The translations under genes were made by a program, and so were the position numbers. Shown here in pieces: positions 33,889 to 43,181 of a stretch of DNA of 58,143 nucleotides; position 1 is the stretch's first letter; the number at the start of each line of letters is the position of its first letter. Origin of the DNA: Acidobacteriaceae bacterium (GTDB lineage: Bacteria > Acidobacteriota > Terriglobia > Terriglobales > Acidobacteriaceae); the NCBI GenBank assembly GCA_903642265.1, contig CAHJWN010000017.1:1-58143 (forward strand), given 5' to 3'. Below the pieces are notes generated by a model. That model saw nothing but the letters and a program-made list of their open reading frames with translations. It was not told the DNA's origin and did no database searches.

Positions 33889-33993
33889 GTAAACAGGTTA
33901 CCTCGCCGAGCGTAACTCTCGACAAAAAGGTACCGTCAAATAGGTCACGGCCGCATGTTTTCGGTTGAGAATCGGCGACCCGGCAGCAGCAAG

Positions 33994-36273
33994 CTACTCG
34001 CGTTTCCAGTTCAGCCGCACGCCGCCTTGCGTGACAAACGGTGTCCCCAGCGTCAGGTTGGGAGTTCGCGCTGTCTCGATACTGCGGTTTAGAAGATTCT
34101 GCAGCGACACATAGAGACTCACATGCGAATGAACTCTGGTCTCGCCATAGGCATCGAGCACAAAGAAGCTGTGCAGCTCGTAGGTGTTCGCGCTGTCGTC
34201 AAAGGCGCGTCCGATCTCCCGTGCCGCCAGCGTGTAGGCCCCCCGGCCTCGTTGGTACCGCAGCTGTGCGGTCGCAGAGTTGCGTGGGACCTCGGGGATC
34301 CACAGACCCACAAATTGAGGCTGAGAAGAAAATGCGGTGACCACGGCATGCGCGTACTGGTAACCGAAGGCAAGCGACAGATTGTGCGCCGGTTGAAGCT
34401 GCGCATTCAAGGCAACACCCTGGCTCTGAATCTGGCCAAGGTTCTCCCGCTTGTACGTCGTGCCGCTTAACAGAACAGCCGAGACTGGCCTGTTGATCTC
34501 GGTCCAGAAGTAGGTCGCCTGCACATCCAGAAACTTGTTTGGTGTTGCCCAGTCAGCGCCTGCCTCGGCGCCCGTAGCGCGTTCAGACAGCAGCCCGGAA
34601 TTGGGCCTGGTTACGAGCGAACCGACCTGCCCGGTGCGATAGAGCTCGTTCATTGTGGGCGTGCGAAAGGCACGAAACGCCGACGCGTGCAGCGAAACAT
34701 TGGTGGCAAGCTGCTTGGCGATACCGACCCGCGGGTTGAAGACAAGCTCGTGGCGGTCTGGAGTTGGAGTGTCGGACGGAGCAGCAGTCGCGCTCTGCAT
34801 GATCGTATCGGTGGCCAGGTTCTGGGCCTCGTCTGCCCGCAGCGAGGCTGTACCCGACCAGCCGTTCCGCTCTCCAAGCATCTCGCCGAAGCCGCCGTAG
34901 AAACGCTGGCGGGCGGTCGTGTTCTGAAGGCCGGACGGCAGTCCACCAGTGTAAGGAGTTTCAAGATCGGTTGCACGTAGATCGCGCAGGTCAGCCCCGG
35001 AGACGAACGCCACACGTTCGAAGTGGATCGACGCATCTGTAGAACCGCCGAACTCCTGCGTTCCGACCTTCTGCAGCCGCGTCAGATTTTCGACTGAGCG
35101 CGTCGCGTTAATCGATGAAAATGTCTGCCGATAGGCCTCGTCGCTGCCGAATCCACGGGCCCTGCCACTCACTCGGGAGCTTGCTGTCCAGTCGTCGCCC
35201 GCGAAGTAACGCCATAAGCGAGTGCCATTGGTCTGAATCGGAGTGCCGTTGTTATGCGCTTCGTTCAGGACATTCCCCGTCACCCAGGCCCGGTTGTCTC
35301 CTCGGAACGTGCGGTCGATCTCCGTGCGCCCGGTCTGGTAGTGCACATTCGCCGGGATATCTACGGGCCCGCGCACCGCAGGAGCCACGATCGTGTACCC
35401 GGCAGTGCGAAATAGCTGCGTGGCGAGCAGCTCGCTCCACCGTGACTGGCGCACATCGACGCGCGCATCGTAGCTCGTCGTGTCCTCGGACGCAGCAGCT
35501 AAGTCCGCATCGCCAAGCAGTGGTCCCGGATGTACAGGAACAACATCGATCACGCCACCCAGCGCACTTGAGCCATAGAGGTCAGAGCCGCCTCCGCTGG
35601 CCAGCGTGACCGCCTCAATCGCAGGCGGTGGAATTTCGTTCCAGTGTATCCAGCCGCCAAAGCCATCGTTGAGGGGCACAAGATCAGACAGGACCAGTGT
35701 TCGGCTCGCCGCCGTCGAGCCCAGCCCTCGCAGCGAGATGCCCTCGCTCGTGGGGTTCGCTACCCAGCTGCTGGAGCGCCTAAAAAGTTCGAACCCGGCA
35801 TGCTGGCGCAGGCGCTCATCGAGCGCCAGGGCAGGGTACTGCGTCAGTCCGGCTTGGTCGATCGTCGAGACAGTGCTGGTCGTGATCCCCGGGCCACCTG
35901 TGGACCGGGTCGCCGTGACTGATGCGGTCTCCTGGATTGCCGCAGGGCGTAGAACAAGTACAACCTGCCGTGAAACTGTGACCTTGAGTGTCGCCTGCAG
36001 CCCGTTGTAGCTGGCCGTGACGGTCACATTTGAGCTGGTCCAAGGCATTGCAAAGTCGCCGGCACCATCGGTGTGCGTCTCTGTCACTCCGTCAACGGAA
36101 ATAGCCGCATGGACGACCGGGTAGCCTGCAATGTCAACAACATGGCCGCGAAGCTGCTCCGACTGCTGGGCAGTAGCGTGTATTGAGAAAAAGGTCAGCA
36201 GAAGAATTGCGAAGAATGACAAAAGACCATGGCGGCGCAGACCGCTTGGGATGGATCCGTTGAGCAGGTTCAT
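33994..36273 (-). CDS. TonB-dependent outer-membrane receptor
   Basis: A 759-residue protein: signal peptide (to about residue 36), a carboxypeptidase-regulatory-like Ig domain (LRGHVVDIAGYPVVHAAIS), a plug domain (SEGISLRGLGSTAASRTLVL, IEAVTLASGGGSDLYGSSALGGVIDVV), and a beta-barrel ending near NLLNRSIETARTPNLTLGTP. The plug resembles BtuB/ferric-siderophore-type receptors, but the substrate cannot be assigned. No transport genes or riboswitch are seen next to it. Confidence 0.9.
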   Translation of the reverse strand: MNLLNGSIPSGLRRHGLLSFFAILLLTFFSIHATAQQSEQLRGHVVDIAGYPVVHAAISVDGVTETHTDGAGDFAMPWTSSNVTVTASYNGLQATLKVTVSRQVVLVLRPAAIQETASVTATRSTGGPGITTSTVSTIDQAGLTQYPALALDERLRQHAGFELFRRSSSWVANPTSEGISLRGLGSTAASRTLVLSDLVPLNDGFGGWIHWNEIPPPAIEAVTLASGGGSDLYGSSALGGVIDVVPVHPGPLLGDADLAAASEDTTSYDARVDVRQSRWSELLATQLFRTAGYTIVAPAVRGPVDIPANVHYQTGRTEIDRTFRGDNRAWVTGNVLNEAHNNGTPIQTNGTRLWRYFAGDDWTASSRVSGRARGFGSDEAYRQTFSSINATRSVENLTRLQKVGTQEFGGSTDASIHFERVAFVSGADLRDLRATDLETPYTGGLPSGLQNTTARQRFYGGFGEMLGERNGWSGTASLRADEAQNLATDTIMQSATAAPSDTPTPDRHELVFNPRVGIAKQLATNVSLHASAFRAFRTPTMNELYRTGQVGSLVTRPNSGLLSERATGAEAGADWATPNKFLDVQATYFWTEINRPVSAVLLSGTTYKRENLGQIQSQGVALNAQLQPAHNLSLAFGYQYAHAVVTAFSSQPQFVGLWIPEVPRNSATAQLRYQRGRGAYTLAAREIGRAFDDSANTYELHSFFVLDAYGETRVHSHVSLYVSLQNLLNRSIETARTPNLTLGTPFVTQGGVRLNWKRE

Positions 36274-36310
36274 CGTCGGCCTTGAGTCGCTGATTTGTGA
36301 GGCTTTGAAG

Positions 36311-36386
36311 TGGTGGACGCGGTAGGGATCGAACCTACGACCAGTCGATTAAGAGTCGAATGCTCTACCAACTGAGCTACGCGTCC
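36311..36386 (-). tRNA. tRNA-Lys (CUU)
   Basis: On the minus strand: acceptor GGACGCG pairs with CGCGTCC, D-arm GCTCAGTTGGTAGAGC, anticodon loop CTCTTAA with CUU, T-arm GGTTCGATCC, discriminator A and encoded CCA. It lies just upstream of the TonB-dependent receptor gene. Confidence 0.97.
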
Positions 36387-36547
36387 ACTTTGGAGGAGGT
36401 CCTCAGGAACATGCAAGGACTTGCGGCAAAGGCCATCTGAGTCTTTCACCAGGCTGAGAGAAACAGGGCTCGTATGCCGAACCATCTCTACGAGAATAAC
36501 ACACTGGCAGAAGAGCTCCTGGCCCATCCACCCCATGTCAGTACGTC

Positions 36548-37402
36548 TTACCCGATGAAGTCGACTTCGGTCTTCATAGGAATGATGCCACGCTCATGCC
36601 CAAGCGCCAGGAGCTTACGAATGGCATCTTTGCCGTCCGCGCCGTAGTCCAGCGTGCGATCGTTCACGTACATGCCAACAAAGCGGTTCGCAAGACTTGT
36701 GTCGAGATCGCGAGCGAACTGCATCGCGTATTCTAGTGCTTCATCGCGGTGGTCAAGCGCATGCTGAATGCTGTCGCGTAGAGCGTTCGTAGTAGTCAAC
36801 ATCGTCTCCGCGCCAAGCGAGCGGCGAATCGCGTTGCCTCCAAGCGGCAGCGGCAATCCCGTCTGCTCGCGCCACCACTGGCCAAGATCGAGCACCTTCT
36901 GCAGCCCTTCCGCCGCATAGGTCAACTGGCCCTCATGGATGATCAGGCCCGCATCAAACTCGCCCGAAAGAACAGCCGGGATGATCTTGTCGAAGGGAAC
37001 CGTGACTGTCTCAATCTCGGGGGCGAAGAGCTTGAGCGTCAGGAAAGCTGTCGTAAGCGTTCCGGGCACCGCCAGCTTTACCTTCTTGATCTCGTCAAGC
37101 GAGAACTTGCGGGAGGAGACAATCATCGGCCCATACCCATCGCCTACGCTCCCGCCGCAAGACATCAGGGTGTACTTCTCCTGCATGTACGGATAGGCGG
37201 CGAATGATATCGCGGTCACGTCGTAGAACGCCTCGTTGATTGCGAGGTGGTTCAGCGTCTCGATGTCCTGCAGCTTATGGGTGAACTTGAAGTTCGGGAC
37301 CCGGACCTTGTTGGTCGCGAGGCCGTAAAACATGAAAGCGTCATCTGAGTCGGGGCTGTGCGCGATGCTGATCTCTTGAATCATGGTGCTTGTAGCGGTC
37401 AT
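36548..37402 (-). CDS. mqnD: 1,4-dihydroxy-6-naphthoate synthase (menaquinone, futalosine route)
   Basis: A 284-residue MqnD: AHSPDSDDAFMFYGL at the N-terminus, EAFYDVTAISFAAYPY, GGSVGDGYGPMIV, VPGTLTTAFLTLKLF, and GLIIHEGQLTYA with the conserved catalytic-region histidine. It acts late in the futalosine pathway, converting cyclic dehypoxanthine futalosine to dihydroxynaphthoate. Other mqn genes are not in the window. An in-frame ATG six codons downstream is an alternative start. Confidence 0.94.
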   Translation of the reverse strand: MTATSTMIQEISIAHSPDSDDAFMFYGLATNKVRVPNFKFTHKLQDIETLNHLAINEAFYDVTAISFAAYPYMQEKYTLMSCGGSVGDGYGPMIVSSRKFSLDEIKKVKLAVPGTLTTAFLTLKLFAPEIETVTVPFDKIIPAVLSGEFDAGLIIHEGQLTYAAEGLQKVLDLGQWWREQTGLPLPLGGNAIRRSLGAETMLTTTNALRDSIQHALDHRDEALEYAMQFARDLDTSLANRFVGMYVNDRTLDYGADGKDAIRKLLALGHERGIIPMKTEVDFIG

Positions 37403-37521
37403 TCCCTTGTTCCTCTACCGATTCGATGCAATGTCGGATGGCTGATCTTCGGTTTTCTTGCGATTGAGACTGGGCGTGTCGATGCGCTGAATCATTCTCC
37501 TGAATGCATGTCGCAGGGTGA

Positions 37522-38136
37522 TTAACGTGCCTGCGGGGACAGCCAGCGGCGGGTGGAGCTGAAGATGAGTGCCGCAGCGACAATCTTGGCCAACGAGCCG
37601 AAGAGGAACGGGGCCACGGCGATGTGGAAGGTGGATGCGTTGCTGAAGCCCTTATGGTTCAACCATGCGGCACCGGAGGCAAGTATTACGGCCACCGCGA
37701 CACTCCCGGTAAGGACGGCCGAGGTGAAGGCCACCTTGTACCAGCGTGCAAGCGTATCGGCCAGGCCGGAGATCGCAGCGGCTACAGGATAAGCAATGAG
37801 ATAGCCGCCGGTCGGACCCACGAGCTGGGCCGCTCCGCCAAGACCATGCGGGCTGAACACAGGCATGCCGACAGCGCCTTCAAAGAGGTACAGCACCATT
37901 GCCCAGAATCCCGCAACCGGGCCAAGGACCATCCCGACCAGGATGACGGCGAAATCCGACAACACGATAGGCACGGGCGTGTAAGGCAGTGGCACGGAGA
38001 TGTGTGCGCAGGCGGCCACAAACGCTGTCGCAGTCACAGCAAGCAGGATGCGGCCGTAAACGCTTCTCCGCAGTGTCTCGAAAAATGGTACGTCCGCAGG
38101 AGCGGCCCCGAAGTTGGGTGAAAACGAAAATTGCAT
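37522..38136 (-). CDS. bioY: Biotin transporter BioY
   Basis: A 204-residue S-component of an ECF-type biotin transporter, started at MQFSFSPN with an AAGGA site eight bases upstream. It has six hydrophobic segments and the BioY signatures: SVPLPYTPVPIVLSDFAVIL, GAVGMPVFSPHGLGG and GPTGGYLIAYPVAA. It imports biotin, alone or with EcfAT; no ATPase is adjacent. Confidence 0.95.
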   Translation of the reverse strand: MQFSFSPNFGAAPADVPFFETLRRSVYGRILLAVTATAFVAACAHISVPLPYTPVPIVLSDFAVILVGMVLGPVAGFWAMVLYLFEGAVGMPVFSPHGLGGAAQLVGPTGGYLIAYPVAAAISGLADTLARWYKVAFTSAVLTGSVAVAVILASGAAWLNHKGFSNASTFHIAVAPFLFGSLAKIVAAALIFSSTRRWLSPQAR

Positions 38137-38215
38137 AGGGAAATCCTTTCTCGACTTCACAGGGTTACAGATTATGCTGTCCCGACCGCGATGGATCCTG
38201 GCGCGATGGCGCTCG

Positions 38216-38869
38216 TCAGCGGCCGGCGTGATTGGTAGGGGCCGGACCTTGCGTCCCGGAGCCGCGCAGTTGCTGCGTGTAGGGGTCTGTCAAGTCGCCC
38301 ATGTCTTTGTTGTTGTACTGCGAAAAATCCAGCCGGCGCCGTAGCCCGGATTGGCGCGGAACCTGTTGCTGCTTGCGGTGCAGGGGGAAAGGCACCGGAG
38401 AGGGCACAGGAGCGAGCACAGGAGCGGCATCTGCAATGGCGTCATCGTCGGAGTTCGCGGCAGGTTCAAATACGGCCAACGCCGCATGCGAATCGATCTG
38501 GGCGATTGCGACGGATGCGCCGAACAGCGAAGCATAGGTTGCAGAAGGCTGCCGAATCGGGGTGGGTTGCGGACTTACAACGTCAGGCTTCGTTACGTCT
38601 GGCGCAGTCGTAGCAACGGCAGAACGCTCAGCAGAAAAGGTGATCTCGGAAAGCGGTCGGCGCGGTTTTTGCTGCAGAATCTCCTGCTCCAGATGCATCG
38701 GTCGCGGAGTGCGAAACTCGCCCGCTTCAAAGAACTCCCGCGGCAGAGATACCGGGCGCGCAGGACGTGCCTGCAGAAGCTGACCCAGCCGGATGCGTCG
38801 CGCCAGGGCAAGAGCTATCCAGAGCAATACACAAAAGCAGCCGACCGTGATGGCGAAGAGAAGACGCAT
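38216..38869 (-). CDS. Membrane-anchored protein of unknown function
   Basis: A 217-residue protein with one N-terminal transmembrane segment (LLFAITVGCFCVLLWIALALA) and a long, probably disordered, Pro/Ala/Arg-rich remainder. I chose the ATG at 38869 over a TTG at 38890. The tail includes RRRLDFSQYNNKDMGDLTDP. I recognise no family. It is divergent from the ftsB-like gene. Confidence 0.65.
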   Translation of the reverse strand: MRLLFAITVGCFCVLLWIALALARRIRLGQLLQARPARPVSLPREFFEAGEFRTPRPMHLEQEILQQKPRRPLSEITFSAERSAVATTAPDVTKPDVVSPQPTPIRQPSATYASLFGASVAIAQIDSHAALAVFEPAANSDDDAIADAAPVLAPVPSPVPFPLHRKQQQVPRQSGLRRRLDFSQYNNKDMGDLTDPYTQQLRGSGTQGPAPTNHAGR

Positions 38870-39057
38870 CGTCACTGTCAAGCATACCAAGGGCGCGCCG
38901 CGAGCAGAACAATATTCTCAAATCCGCTGCCCCGTTTGGAGAAGCGGCTACATACTTTGGGTGATTCATGCCGGTTCGACCAGCCGGGTTTATACCTCTG
39001 GTTCGGGCATGATGGTTGTTACTCTCAGGCCTACGCAAGCAGCCGTATCTTTGAAGC

Positions 39058-39417
39058 ATGGTTGGGGCATTGAAAGAAACAAAATCTACGGGTCTATTCG
39101 GAAATCTCCACGTGAAAGCTCGGATCTCGCGTCCTAAGGTCGCGACCGTAGCCGCTGCTGTGCTGGCGCTTGCCGTCGGCTACCACGTCGTCTTTGGGCG
39201 TAATGGCCTCATCGCGTATCAGCAGAAACGGATGGACACCCAGACTCTCGATGGCGAGCTCAAGTCACTCCAGCTCGAAAACGAGCGGCTGCAAGGACAC
39301 GTGACGCGGCTGCAGAGTGATCCCGACGCGATCGAACATCAGGCGCGTGAGGAACTGCATTACACCCGCACGGGTGAAGTGATCTATACGCTGCCGGACA
39401 CGCCCACCCGGAAGTAG
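39058..39417 (+). CDS. Septum formation initiator (FtsB/DivIC family)
   Basis: A 119-residue single-pass protein: transmembrane segment at about residues 28-47, a coiled coil at about 55-90 (LDGELKSLQLENERLQGHV), and the family C-terminus AREELHYTRTGEVIY. FtsB/DivIC proteins link early and late divisome proteins at midcell. A bidirectional terminator follows the stop. Confidence 0.87.
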   Translation: MVGALKETKSTGLFGNLHVKARISRPKVATVAAAVLALAVGYHVVFGRNGLIAYQQKRMDTQTLDGELKSLQLENERLQGHVTRLQSDPDAIEHQAREELHYTRTGEVIYTLPDTPTRK

Positions 39418-39433
39418 TGTCCGTCATAAAGTC

Positions 39434-39461
39434 AAAGAGCACCTGGTGAGGGGTGCTCTTT
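39434..39461. terminator. Bidirectional intrinsic terminator
   Basis: Perfect 10-bp inverted repeat AAAGAGCACC (39434-39443) and GGTGCTCTTT (39452-39461) with an 8-base loop, between the convergent ftsB-like gene and the gene ending at 39493. Confidence 0.75.
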
Positions 39462-39492
39462 ACTTTGTTCAAATCACGGCAGCTCCTGCAGG

Positions 39493-40434
39493 TCACTGCC
39501 CGTGGTGCTTGCTGAAGTGCCGCCGAATGTCGGGATAGAACTCGATCAGCAGCGCGCCGAAAGAACCCTCGGCGGTGACCTCGAGACCTTGTTCGATGGT
39601 GAGTCCGACTCCGCGCTCGGCCTTGGGGTAGTAGAAATTTGAGATGCCGCCAGACACCAGGTTGCCGAGCACATTCGAGTAGTTCGGCTGCCTCTTGCCA
39701 TTGTCGCCACGAGCAATGACGGTCGTCTCAAGGGAGTAGATGAAGCGCTGTTTGAATGGATGGCTTTCGCCCATCCGGTAATAGCGCGGGTCCTGGTGCA
39801 GGATCACGGGAAGAATGCCGTTTCCGATAATGGTGCCGTTGAACTGGTCAACATAGTTCGCACCATACCGGCAGCCAAACCCGCCCCAACCTTGCGCGTA
39901 GCCATGGTGGGTTCCGTCCGGATCAATGGAACTGTGCGAGTCAGTGGCCTGCCCATACCCGGATGTCAGCAGCGCCAGCCCAAATTGATAGGGATCAATC
40001 GCGCTGCGGAAAGCCGCATGCATCTTCTGGCTTGGACTCAGCGGAAGGGCAGTGCCCCCAAGTACAGCGTTGAAGTTTGGTACAACTCCAGCCATCCGCT
40101 GGTGGAGCTGGCGCTGGAGCTGCTCTTCGGATTCTTTCTTCTCTTCCTCAGGCGTCAGCGGGTGCTCAGGCGCTGCCTGCGTTTGGGGCTGTGCCTGTGT
40201 TTGCGTCTGGGGCTGTGTCGCCTGCATCTGATCGTGTGCCTCTGCAGCAGATGAAGAAGCTATCTCTGCAGCCAGGCCTTCGCTCGCAGTCCCGCCAACC
40301 TGCAGCTGTGTCCTGGGCTCCTCAGGCAATGTGGCCTTTTCGGCCCGAAGCTGCGAGTGAAGCGGCCCGGTAAAGATAATGAGCGCTGCAACAGCAGCAA
40401 CGGAGAGCAGGTGACGCGGGACAGGTGAGATCAC
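39493..40434 (-). CDS. Exported protein of unknown function
   Basis: A 313-residue protein with a signal peptide (to about residue 30), a Gln/Thr-rich spacer with QTQTQAQPQTQ, and a C-terminal domain of about 200 residues rich in Gly and aromatics (GYAQGWGGFGCRYGANYVDQ, HQDPRYYRMGESHPFKQR, NVLGNLVSGGISNFYYPKAE). The pattern suggests a small beta-barrel or outer-membrane protein. I recognise no named family. Confidence 0.72.
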   Translation of the reverse strand: MISPVPRHLLSVAAVAALIIFTGPLHSQLRAEKATLPEEPRTQLQVGGTASEGLAAEIASSSAAEAHDQMQATQPQTQTQAQPQTQAAPEHPLTPEEEKKESEEQLQRQLHQRMAGVVPNFNAVLGGTALPLSPSQKMHAAFRSAIDPYQFGLALLTSGYGQATDSHSSIDPDGTHHGYAQGWGGFGCRYGANYVDQFNGTIIGNGILPVILHQDPRYYRMGESHPFKQRFIYSLETTVIARGDNGKRQPNYSNVLGNLVSGGISNFYYPKAERGVGLTIEQGLEVTAEGSFGALLIEFYPDIRRHFSKHHGQ

Positions 40435-40765
40435 TATGGAGTTGTACCTCTAAAGCCTTTCATCAAGAGACGAGTTGAAGCAGAGCGAAGCTTTAACGAA
40501 CTACCAATTCCTATTCTTTCACGATGAGGCGCCCCTGAGAGCGTGGACGCGTCCTGACCATTCCTCCACCCCGGCGCAGATGCCGCGCGGCACAGAATGC
40601 TGTGCGACACAGGACGCCGCGCGACGCAGAGCCTGGATCTGCATCTATGCTCAAGTGGGCCGCGGCGAAAGAACTTGCAAAGCCCTTTCCACCTGGCGCC
40701 ACTTGCCCACGACCCGCGCGTTCCCTAACAAGATCAGCGGAACTGTAGGCAAACCCGGAGAGTGT
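40435..40765. other. Spacer between divergent genes
   Basis: About 330 bases upstream of the flavin reductase. An open frame runs through it in phase with the reductase, but it has unusual composition (Cys- and Arg-rich) and no ribosome site, so I treat it as non-coding leader. No named element is seen. Confidence 0.55.
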
Positions 40766-41407
40766 ATGCATTTCGAAGTAGAGACAATGAAGCCGCATAA
40801 TATTTACAACCTGCTGATTGGCCTCGTGGCCCCGCGGCCGGTTGCCCTGGTCACAAGTCTGGACGAGAAAGGAACGCTGAACGCCGCACCGTATAGCGCT
40901 TACAACTACCTCTGCACTGACCCGCCAATCGTCGCGCTCGGCGTCACCAACAAGCCCGGCGGCGACTTCGTTCCTAAAGATACCGCTAGGAACATCCGTC
41001 GGACGCGTGAGTTTGTCGTCAACGTCGTGACCGAAGACCTGCTCGCCGCAATGAACGTCTGCGCCACAGATTTCCCGTCCGACGTGAGCGAGATCGAGAT
41101 GGCAGGCCTGGACACAGCACCTTCGCAGTTCGTAAAAGTGCCGCGGATCAAGCAGGCGCATGCTGCGCTCGAGTGTGTTGAGTTCACGAGCACCGAGATT
41201 GGCAACTCGCGAATTATCCTTGGGAAAGTCGTCGCGATGTATGTCGAAGACAAGTTCATCGACCCCGCAGGCCCTTACGTGCTCTCAGAGGAGCTGCATG
41301 CAATCGGCCGAATGAATGGGCAGGGAGCCTACGTCAGGACGCGCGACGCCTTCTTGCACGTCCAACGCATTCCGCTGGCGGAGTGGGAAAAAGGCAGGCG
41401 GAAGTAG
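40766..41407 (+). CDS. Flavin reductase-like (split-barrel FMN-binding) protein
   Basis: A 213-residue protein started at MHFEVETM, with GGAG five bases upstream. The fold signature is LVAPRPVALVTSLDEKG, LNAAPYSAYNYLCTDPPIVALGV and RNIRRTREFVVNVV, as in flavin reductase/FMN-binding split-barrel proteins. It likely binds FMN and reduces it or uses it. The partner monooxygenase, if any, is not evident. Converges on the MlaF-like gene. Confidence 0.87.
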   Translation: MHFEVETMKPHNIYNLLIGLVAPRPVALVTSLDEKGTLNAAPYSAYNYLCTDPPIVALGVTNKPGGDFVPKDTARNIRRTREFVVNVVTEDLLAAMNVCATDFPSDVSEIEMAGLDTAPSQFVKVPRIKQAHAALECVEFTSTEIGNSRIILGKVVAMYVEDKFIDPAGPYVLSEELHAIGRMNGQGAYVRTRDAFLHVQRIPLAEWEKGRRK

Positions 41408-41419
41408 CAGGCCACCCTG

Positions 41420-42280
41420 CTACGACAGATAAGCCTTTAGCCACGGGTCATCAGAGTGCACAAGTTCCTCGGTTGAACCGTCAAAGAGCACCTTACCCTC
41501 GTTAAGCACAAGAAACTTCGTGCTCGGGTCAATGCCGCCATCCGGGATCGGCCTCATATGTCCCGCCTCCGGATCGAAGTGGTTCATGGCCAGCGTGAAG
41601 GCGTCCTGCAACCGGTGGGTAATCAGCAGCGATGTTGTATGGGAGACATCGCGCTGCTTGACCACAAGCTCAACAATGGTGGTCGAGGTGATCGGATCGA
41701 GACCGCCTGTCGGCGAGTCGTAGAGAATCAGGTCTGGCTTGGTGATAATGGCGCGAGCGATCGAGACCCGGCGACGCATGCCTCCCGAAAGTTCAGACGG
41801 GAACTTGGCGATAGCTTGTTCGAGTTCCACAAACTTCAGCGACTCCACCACCCGCGTGTGGGCTTCTTCGGAAGGAACCGCCTCTTCGTGCAGCCTGTAC
41901 GCAACATTGTCTTCTACCGACAGCGAATCAAATAAAGCGGACTCCTGAAAGACCATGCCAATCCGCGCGCGCAGCTTGTACAGATCAGTCTCCCGCATCT
42001 TCGTAATATCGTGGCCAAACACCCTGATCGTGCCGGCATCCGGCCGGAGCAGGCCATTGGCCAGCTTCATCAGAACAGACTTCCCGCAGCCAGCCGGCCC
42101 AAGAATGACGCGCGTCTCCGCCGGCATCACGGTAAACGAGATGTCCTCAAGCACCGGTTTGACGTCGAACTTGATCGAAACGCCCTCGAACGCTACCACC
42201 GGGATCCCTGGTCCTTCGAGCGACGGGTCGGTTTGCGGCTTGTCGAGTGCTGGCTTCTCGCGACTTGTAAGGCTGGCCAT
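41420..42280 (-). CDS. MlaF-type ABC transporter ATPase
   Basis: A 286-residue ATPase of the Mla/Mce lipid-transport family: Walker A GPAGCGKS, Q-loop VFQESALFDSL, signature LSGGMRRR, Walker B LILYDSPTGGLDP and switch His in LITHRL. The residue after the Walker B aspartate is Ser instead of the usual catalytic Glu. Its ATG directly follows the stop of the permease gene. The pair would energise phospholipid movement between membranes. No MCE (MlaD) gene is next to it. Confidence 0.9.
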   Translation of the reverse strand: MASLTSREKPALDKPQTDPSLEGPGIPVVAFEGVSIKFDVKPVLEDISFTVMPAETRVILGPAGCGKSVLMKLANGLLRPDAGTIRVFGHDITKMRETDLYKLRARIGMVFQESALFDSLSVEDNVAYRLHEEAVPSEEAHTRVVESLKFVELEQAIAKFPSELSGGMRRRVSIARAIITKPDLILYDSPTGGLDPITSTTIVELVVKQRDVSHTTSLLITHRLQDAFTLAMNHFDPEAGHMRPIPDGGIDPSTKFLVLNEGKVLFDGSTEELVHSDDPWLKAYLS

Positions 42281-43063
42281 CTATTGCGTCCCGAAGATGC
42301 CAATCATGGCGCGGCTTACCAGGAAGTCCACAACAATAATGAACACGGAGGAGACCACCACGGCCTGGGTCGTGGCCCGGCCGACCCCTTGCGTGCCGCC
42401 CTTGGTGTTCATGCCGAAGTAGCAGCCAACAGACGCAATAATGAATCCTGAAAATAGCGGCTTGACCAGGCCCTGTGTAAGGCCGGCGTAAGTAAGCGAA
42501 CGATAGGAGCTGTGGAAATAAGCCGAAAAATTCAGCCCGAGAAGCGTCACGCTGACAAGCGCTCCACCCGCGATCCCTACGGCGTCGGAAACAATGGTGA
42601 GAAAGAAAAGCATGAACACGGTGGCGATCAGACGAGGTGTGACCAGCTTGCGTGTAGGATCGGTGCCAAGCGCACGCATCGCGTCGATCTGTTCCGACAC
42701 CTTCATCGAGCCCAGCTCGGAGGCCATGCCCGAAGCATTGCGGCCGGAGATCATCAGGCCTGTCAGCACCGGGCCGAGTTCCTTCACCATGGAGAGCGCA
42801 ACCAGGTTGCCCGTCATACTGATCGCGCCAAACGCCTCAAGTGAACTCGCGGACTGCAGCGCGAGCACGCAGCCGGTAAAGAACCCCGTGAGAATGACAA
42901 TCGGCATGGAACCAACGCCGATCGAATCCATCTGTGTGAAAACGTCGTCCCAGTAGTGTGGGCCGGTAAAGATGTTCGCGACCGACCGCCCGGTCAGGAT
43001 CGAGTAATCCTGGATCGCCTGGACGCGCTCTTTCACGAAAACTTCTGGAGAGACGAAAGGCAT
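42281..43063 (-). CDS. MlaE-type ABC transporter permease
   Basis: A 260-residue integral membrane protein with about five hydrophobic segments and the MlaE signature: VKELGPVLTGLMISGRNASGMASELGSMKVSEQIDAMRALG. Known role in the family: forms the MlaE2F2 core that handles phospholipids with an MCE-domain partner. It precedes the ATPase with no gap. Confidence 0.92.
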   Translation of the reverse strand: MPFVSPEVFVKERVQAIQDYSILTGRSVANIFTGPHYWDDVFTQMDSIGVGSMPIVILTGFFTGCVLALQSASSLEAFGAISMTGNLVALSMVKELGPVLTGLMISGRNASGMASELGSMKVSEQIDAMRALGTDPTRKLVTPRLIATVFMLFFLTIVSDAVGIAGGALVSVTLLGLNFSAYFHSSYRSLTYAGLTQGLVKPLFSGFIIASVGCYFGMNTKGGTQGVGRATTQAVVVSSVFIIVVDFLVSRAMIGIFGTQ

Positions 43064-43181
43064 ATTTGGCTCACTTTATCAGATGCAGCACGAGCTTGCG
43101 GAACGCAGGCATTTTGCCGGTATCGAAGGAGAGACGGGACGGGGACACGCATCGGTGTCCGCAGGTGAGAAAATAGAGTGG

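Noticed and set aside
33994..36273. Cobalamin riboswitch upstream of the TonB-dependent receptor
   Set aside because: The upstream region is taken by tRNA-Lys and has no riboswitch-like conserved core that I can see.
36387..36547. Promoter of tRNA-Lys
   Set aside because: No pair of -35/-10 boxes at acceptable spacing could be recognised.
40475..40765. N-terminal extension of the flavin reductase
   Set aside because: Cys/Arg-rich, unlike the family, and a good ribosome site lies before the ATG at 40766.
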